A DNA stretch of 44,436 bases from Caulobacteraceae bacterium. GTDB lineage: Bacteria > Pseudomonadota > Alphaproteobacteria > Caulobacterales > Caulobacteraceae. A program made the translations under genes and the position numbers. The DNA lies in assembly GCA_947475465.1 (NCBI GenBank), contig CANJLK010000028.1, positions 1 through 44,436 of the forward strand, in the 5' to 3' direction. This document shows positions 40,259 to 44,436 of this stretch, piece after piece (the first letter of the stretch is position 1; each line of letters starts with the position of its first letter). The notes under the pieces are model-generated. The model searched no databases. It was not told the origin of the DNA and saw only the letters and a list, made by a program, of their open reading frames with translations.

Positions 40259-41383
40259 TCAGCGCGATTTTGAAAAGCCCGGCCCATCATACTCCAGGCC
40301 CAGCCTGGCGAGCCGCCCGGCGCGCGCGCCATAGCGGCGTGTCACCTCATCGAGCGCCAGGTCGAGTTGCGGCGCCGGCGGCGCGGCCGTAACGCCCAGC
40401 CCCTGGCGACCAGGATGGGGCCTGTCGCCGGGCAGGATCACCAGCCCGTGCTTCGACCGGATCGGCCGCCCGTCCGCCGCGGTCGTGACAACCTTGGTGC
40501 GAAAGCTCCGCCCCCAGGTGTCGGCCTTCAGCGCCAGGGCGATCTCATCGACGCCGTCGGCGAGCGGCGCCTCCACGGTCTCGTGCGACCAGACCGCCGC
40601 CATGGCGCCCACGGCCCCCGCATAGTCGCCTGACGTCAGTCCGTAGTCGGACGTCCGGTGGTCGGCGCTCCAGTCGGACACCCCCAGCCGGCCGGCGGTG
40701 GCCTGCGCGGCGGATCGCCCGCCGATCGCCTCCACTAGCGCCAGGGACGCCGGGATCGAGGCCGAGACTCCCGTCGTGGAGATCACCGGGCCGTCCTGGA
40801 CAAAGCGCCGGTCGCGCACCCAGGCGGTTTCGGGATAGGCCTTGGCCAGGCCCTCAAGGCTGTGCCAGTGGCTGGTGGCGCGCCGGCCCTTGAACAGCCC
40901 CGCATCGGCCAGAACCCGGGCGCCTTCGCACACCGACATGACCACGGCGCCTTGGCGCGCCTGTTCGGCCACCCAGGCGGTGAGGATCTGGTCCTTCGGG
41001 TCGATCTGGGCGGGGACGATGACGACATCGGCGCCGGCCGGCTCGGCGGCGTCGAACTGGGCGAGGGTCTGGTCGGCGGCAATGGTCAGCGACATCATCA
41101 GCCGGACCGCCCCCGGGCCGGTGGACAGCGCCCGGACGTCGGCGACGCCAGAGTCCTTCAGCACGCCGTAGGGGATGATGAAATCCGTGGTTTCCGCACC
41201 GCGGTTCTCCGCGACCACGACCACAAGGGGACGGGTCCGGCCGGCTTTTGGCGGCGGCAGCGTCAAGCTGTCGGCTCCGGCTTGGGCAGAAATGGCAGCG
41301 GCGGCGGCATGCGGCGCGCCGGCCTGGGCCGAAGCCAGCAGCAGGGCGGCCATGGCCGCGGTGGTCGTGACGAGAGGGTGCAT
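40259..41383 (-). CDS. secreted DJ-1/PfpI-family protein
   Basis: This 374-aa protein has a probable signal peptide (MHPLVTTTAAMAALLLASAQAGA). The PfpI/DJ-1 fold follows (about 50-230), with the nucleophilic elbow Cys152 in VMSVCEGARVLADAGLFKGRRAT and His172. The C-terminal 130 residues are a separate domain (DYAGAVGAMAAVWS, LPGDRPHPGRQ). The PfpI part is strikingly like the sensor domain of the GlxA-type regulator nearby. A role as a hydratase, chaperone or sensor in the periplasm is possible. Confidence 0.82.
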   Translation of the reverse strand: MHPLVTTTAAMAALLLASAQAGAPHAAAAAISAQAGADSLTLPPPKAGRTRPLVVVVAENRGAETTDFIIPYGVLKDSGVADVRALSTGPGAVRLMMSLTIAADQTLAQFDAAEPAGADVVIVPAQIDPKDQILTAWVAEQARQGAVVMSVCEGARVLADAGLFKGRRATSHWHSLEGLAKAYPETAWVRDRRFVQDGPVISTTGVSASIPASLALVEAIGGRSAAQATAGRLGVSDWSADHRTSDYGLTSGDYAGAVGAMAAVWSHETVEAPLADGVDEIALALKADTWGRSFRTKVVTTAADGRPIRSKHGLVILPGDRPHPGRQGLGVTAAPPAPQLDLALDEVTRRYGARAGRLARLGLEYDGPGFSKSR

Positions 41384-41448
41384 GTCTGGGTTTCCGTGGG
41401 CTTGAGGGGCGTGGGCCGGAGCGGGGGATCGCTCCGGCGCGGCCGGCC

Positions 41449-41583
41449 CTATTCCGAGGGTTCGGTCTTGGCCGGGGCGGAGCAGGCGCAGGCCTCGCCG
41501 CACTGGCAGTTAGGGCCGCAGGCGCAGGCGCAGCGGCAGGGCTGGCAGGTGCAGGTTTCGCAGGGACAGGTTTCGGTCGGCAT
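41449..41583 (-). CDS. 44-aa Cys-rich metal-binding-like protein
   Basis: MPTETCPCETCTCQPCRC is followed by six more Cys residues: 12 Cys in 44 residues, mostly in CxC, CxxC and CxCxC spacing. Pro and Ala fill the gaps. This is the composition of a metallothionein, but it lacks the known bacterial SmtA pattern and has no His or aromatic residue. CCAAGGAGACC before the ATG is a strong ribosome binding site. It lies between the secreted PfpI gene and the divergent GlxA-type regulator. Confidence 0.8.
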   Translation of the reverse strand: MPTETCPCETCTCQPCRCACACGPNCQCGEACACSAPAKTEPSE

Positions 41584-41648
41584 TTCAGGTCTCCTTGGCG
41601 TCCGGGATTGGACGTTCCGAAACCTAGCCCTCAAAAGCGGTGGCGGAA

Positions 41649-41662
41649 ATGTCAGATATGTC
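41649..41662 (+). promoter_or_regulatory. possible operator: ATGTC direct repeat
   Basis: ATGTC occurs twice, nine bases apart (41649-41653 and 41658-41662), directly upstream of the regulator's start at 41675 and in the divergent spacer to the Cys-rich gene. AraC-type regulators often bind such direct repeats. It may be an autoregulatory site. Confidence 0.3.
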
Positions 41663-41674
41663 GCATATTACGCC

Positions 41675-42658
41675 ATGCCCACGCCCCAGCGCCGCCTCCG
41701 CAAGATCGCCCTCATCGGCTACCCCGGTGTCCAGTCCCTGGACCTCGTGGGCCCCTTCGAGGTGTTCTCGATGGCCAACAACTATGCCGGCGACGCGGTC
41801 TATCAACCGATCATGGCCTCGCCCGCGGGAGGCGACATCCGCTGCAATTCCGGCCTGGTCCTGGCCGGGTCCACAGCCCTGGCCGACCTGCCCGACGACC
41901 TCGACACCCTGCTGGTCGGCGGCGGCGACGAGGCCGGCCTGCGGTCCATGGACCAGCCCGGCGTGCTCGACTGGCTGCGCGGCCGGCGCCACAGCACAGG
42001 CCGGATCGGCAGCGTCTGTTCCGGCGCCTTTGTCCTGGCCGGCGCCGGCCTCCTCGACGGCCGCCGCGCCACCACACACTGGGAAGTCTGCGAGACGATG
42101 CGCGCCTACCGCCCGCAGGTCCGGCTCGAGCCCGACGCCATCTTCGTGGCCGACCCGCCCTTCTACACCTCAGCCGGCGTCACCGCAGGGATCGACCTTT
42201 GCCTGTCGCTGGTGGAGGCCGACTGCGGCCCCGAGGTCGCGCTGGCGGTGGCCCGCAACCTGGTGCTCTTCATGCGGCGTCCCGGCGGCCAGTCGCAGTA
42301 TAGCGCCGGCCTCAACGTCCAGGCCGTGGCCTCGCCGAAGCTGCGCCGCCTGATCGCCGACATCGCCGCCGATCCGGCAGGCGACCTGTCCCTGCCCCGC
42401 CTGGCCGAGCGGGCCGGCATGTCGGAGCGCACCTTTTCGCGCGCCTTCCACCGCGAGGCCGGCGTCACGCCCGCCGCCTTCGTGGAACTGGCCCGCGTCG
42501 ACCGCGCCAAGGCCCTGCTGGAAACCTCAGACTGGCCGCTGGCCCGGGTAGCCGACCGCGCCGGCTTCGGCAGCCTCGACGGCCTCCACCGGGCTTTCCA
42601 AAAGCACGTCCGCGCCACCCCTGGCGACTACCGCGAACGCTTCGGCCGTGTCCATTGA
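41675..42658 (+). CDS. GlxA-family (PfpI + AraC) transcriptional regulator
   Basis: This 327-aa regulator has a PfpI-like sensing domain (about 9-175; Cys115 in GSVCSGAFVLAGAGLLDGRRAT, His135) and an AraC DNA-binding domain (about 235-322) with LPRLAERAGMSERTFSRAFHREAG and ARVADRAGFGSLDGLHRAFQK. Such proteins control small-metabolite responses. The ATG at 41675 is chosen, though no good ribosome binding site is seen. It is divergent from the Cys-rich and PfpI genes, its probable targets. Confidence 0.9.
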   Translation: MPTPQRRLRKIALIGYPGVQSLDLVGPFEVFSMANNYAGDAVYQPIMASPAGGDIRCNSGLVLAGSTALADLPDDLDTLLVGGGDEAGLRSMDQPGVLDWLRGRRHSTGRIGSVCSGAFVLAGAGLLDGRRATTHWEVCETMRAYRPQVRLEPDAIFVADPPFYTSAGVTAGIDLCLSLVEADCGPEVALAVARNLVLFMRRPGGQSQYSAGLNVQAVASPKLRRLIADIAADPAGDLSLPRLAERAGMSERTFSRAFHREAGVTPAAFVELARVDRAKALLETSDWPLARVADRAGFGSLDGLHRAFQKHVRATPGDYRERFGRVH

Positions 42659-42670
42659 GCGGCCTCCCCG

Positions 42671-43450
42671 CTAGACCCCGTAGCGGGCCGCGGGCGTAGC
42701 GAGGGAGACGCTGAGCGACAGCTTCCGCTCAGCCTCCTCGAAGGCCTGGTAGTCGGCGACATCGGGCAGGGACGGGATGCACACCGCCTCGCCCATCTTC
42801 AGCCCCGCCACGGCGGCGTCGACGAAGGCGTCCACATCCATGATCAGGTGCTGGGGCATGGCGTCATAGTCGGACTTCGACCGGATGCCGAACTCGGTGC
42901 GGATGACGCCTGGCACCAGCAGCTGCACCTGCAGGCCCCGGCCGCCGACATCGGTCTGCAGGGCGCGGGTGAAGGCGGCGATATAGCTCTTCGTGCCGCT
43001 GTAGACCGCGGTGGTCGCCAACCGCATATAGGCCAGGCCCGACGCCACATTGACGATGGCCCCACGGCCCCTGGGCAGCATGGCCTTCACCGCCGCCGAC
43101 GCCAGGCGGGTCGGGGCCACCACATTCAGCTTGATGATCTCCACGGCGTCGTCGGGATTGAACACCGCGAACGAGCCATAGATGCCGAAGCCGGCGTTGT
43201 TGAGCAGCATGTCGATCGCCGGCTCGGCCGCCAGCCGCGCCTCGACCACGGTCAGGCCGGCCTCGCTTTCCAGATCGGCGACCAGCACCTCGACCTCGAC
43301 GTCCAGCTCGCGCGCCAGCGCCTCGAGGCGGTCGCCGCGCCGCGCCACCAGCACCAGGGCGACCCCGTCGCGGGCCAGCCGCCGGGCATAGGCCGCCCCG
43401 ATGCCGGACGAGGCCCCGGTGATGAGCGCGCGTGTGATCGTCTGGGGCAT
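42671..43450 (-). CDS. short-chain dehydrogenase/reductase
   Basis: This 259-aa classical SDR has TGASSGIG at 12-19, LLNNAGFG, the catalytic Ser in VNVASG, and YSGTK giving the Tyr and Lys. It ends 12 nt after the convergent regulator gene. The text resembles broad-specificity oxidoreductases of the YqjQ/DltE kind. Substrate unknown. Confidence 0.92.
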   Translation of the reverse strand: MPQTITRALITGASSGIGAAYARRLARDGVALVLVARRGDRLEALARELDVEVEVLVADLESEAGLTVVEARLAAEPAIDMLLNNAGFGIYGSFAVFNPDDAVEIIKLNVVAPTRLASAAVKAMLPRGRGAIVNVASGLAYMRLATTAVYSGTKSYIAAFTRALQTDVGGRGLQVQLLVPGVIRTEFGIRSKSDYDAMPQHLIMDVDAFVDAAVAGLKMGEAVCIPSLPDVADYQAFEEAERKLSLSVSLATPAARYGV

Positions 43451-43609
43451 GGGCCGTCTCCGGGTGAGACCCGTCCCTATCCCGTCCGGCCCGCCCCGTC
43501 GCCGCCCGATGGCCAGGCGCCCGCCAGTCGATTTCCGGGTGCGTGCCGGCCTCCGGATGGGGCGCGTCGGTGAACCGCCGGGTCACCCGCGCCGATTTGA
43601 CGGACGCCG

Positions 43610-44436
<827 letters not shown>

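Overview
The window is about 44 kb of very GC-rich, gene-dense DNA. It probably comes from an alphaproteobacterium of the Caulobacteraceae type (Phenylobacterium or Caulobacter relatives). The reasons are the codon bias, a TonB-dependent receptor in a catabolic cluster, a DUF3297 protein, a (2S)-methylsuccinyl-CoA dehydrogenase of ethylmalonyl-CoA-pathway type, and many small Caulobacter-like hypothetical proteins. This placement is inference from content; no marker gene fixes the genus. I see no integrase, transposase, phage structural gene or CRISPR array.

Layout. (1) 1-9.6 kb is a catabolic/uptake island: a cupin, an ALDH-SDR operon, a divergent TonB receptor followed by a TauD/TfdA-type dioxygenase, and a convergent MalT-like LuxR regulator. 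The substrate is unknown. (2) 9.9-13.4 kb is a molybdenum-hydroxylase module: a MobA/MocA-like nucleotidyltransferase divergent from an IorA/IorB-type two-subunit oxidoreductase with a Tat signal on the large subunit. (3) 13.5-17.8 kb is an acyl-CoA operon (acyl-CoA dehydrogenase, methylsuccinyl-CoA dehydrogenase, class III CoA-transferase). It is bounded by an intact tRNA(CAU) and a 27-nt direct repeat of that tRNA's 3' end, the geometry expected of a tRNA-targeted insertion. (4) 17.9-28.4 kb holds housekeeping and small genes: SIMPL protein, panD, lipoproteins, esterase, a tiny flagellar-rod-like protein, a TIGR02466 oxygenase, cyclophilin, pirin, cupins, DUF3297, a spanin-like membrane/lipoprotein pair, a strongly structured intergenic RNA candidate and a Gre-like factor. 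(5) 28.5-35.6 kb: Ig-like secreted protein, amidase, a TonB-like Pro-rich protein, OmpA lipoprotein, a 26-aa membrane peptide, an orphan PaoC-type molybdenum subunit, and a divergent HtrA-like protein whose catalytic triad looks broken. (6) 35.6-44.4 kb: a REP-like palindrome pair, MFS transporter, aldo/keto reductase, two SDRs (one without the usual Tyr), an Ala-rich coiled-coil protein, a cupin, a secreted PfpI protein, a 12-Cys mini-protein, a GlxA-family regulator, and the 3' part of an ABC-F ATPase gene running off the right edge.

How the genes may work together. In region 1 the receptor would import a substrate, the dioxygenase, ALDH and SDR would oxidise it, and the MalT-like ATPase would switch the set on. 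In region 3 the CoA-transferase and Mcd could activate and oxidise a methylsuccinate-like acid. Near 41 kb a regulator with a PfpI domain, a secreted PfpI protein and a Cys-rich peptide form a compact unit that looks worth testing.

All functional names come from reading motifs by eye; no database search was run. Long open frames antisense to real genes are common here because of GC bias and were left out.
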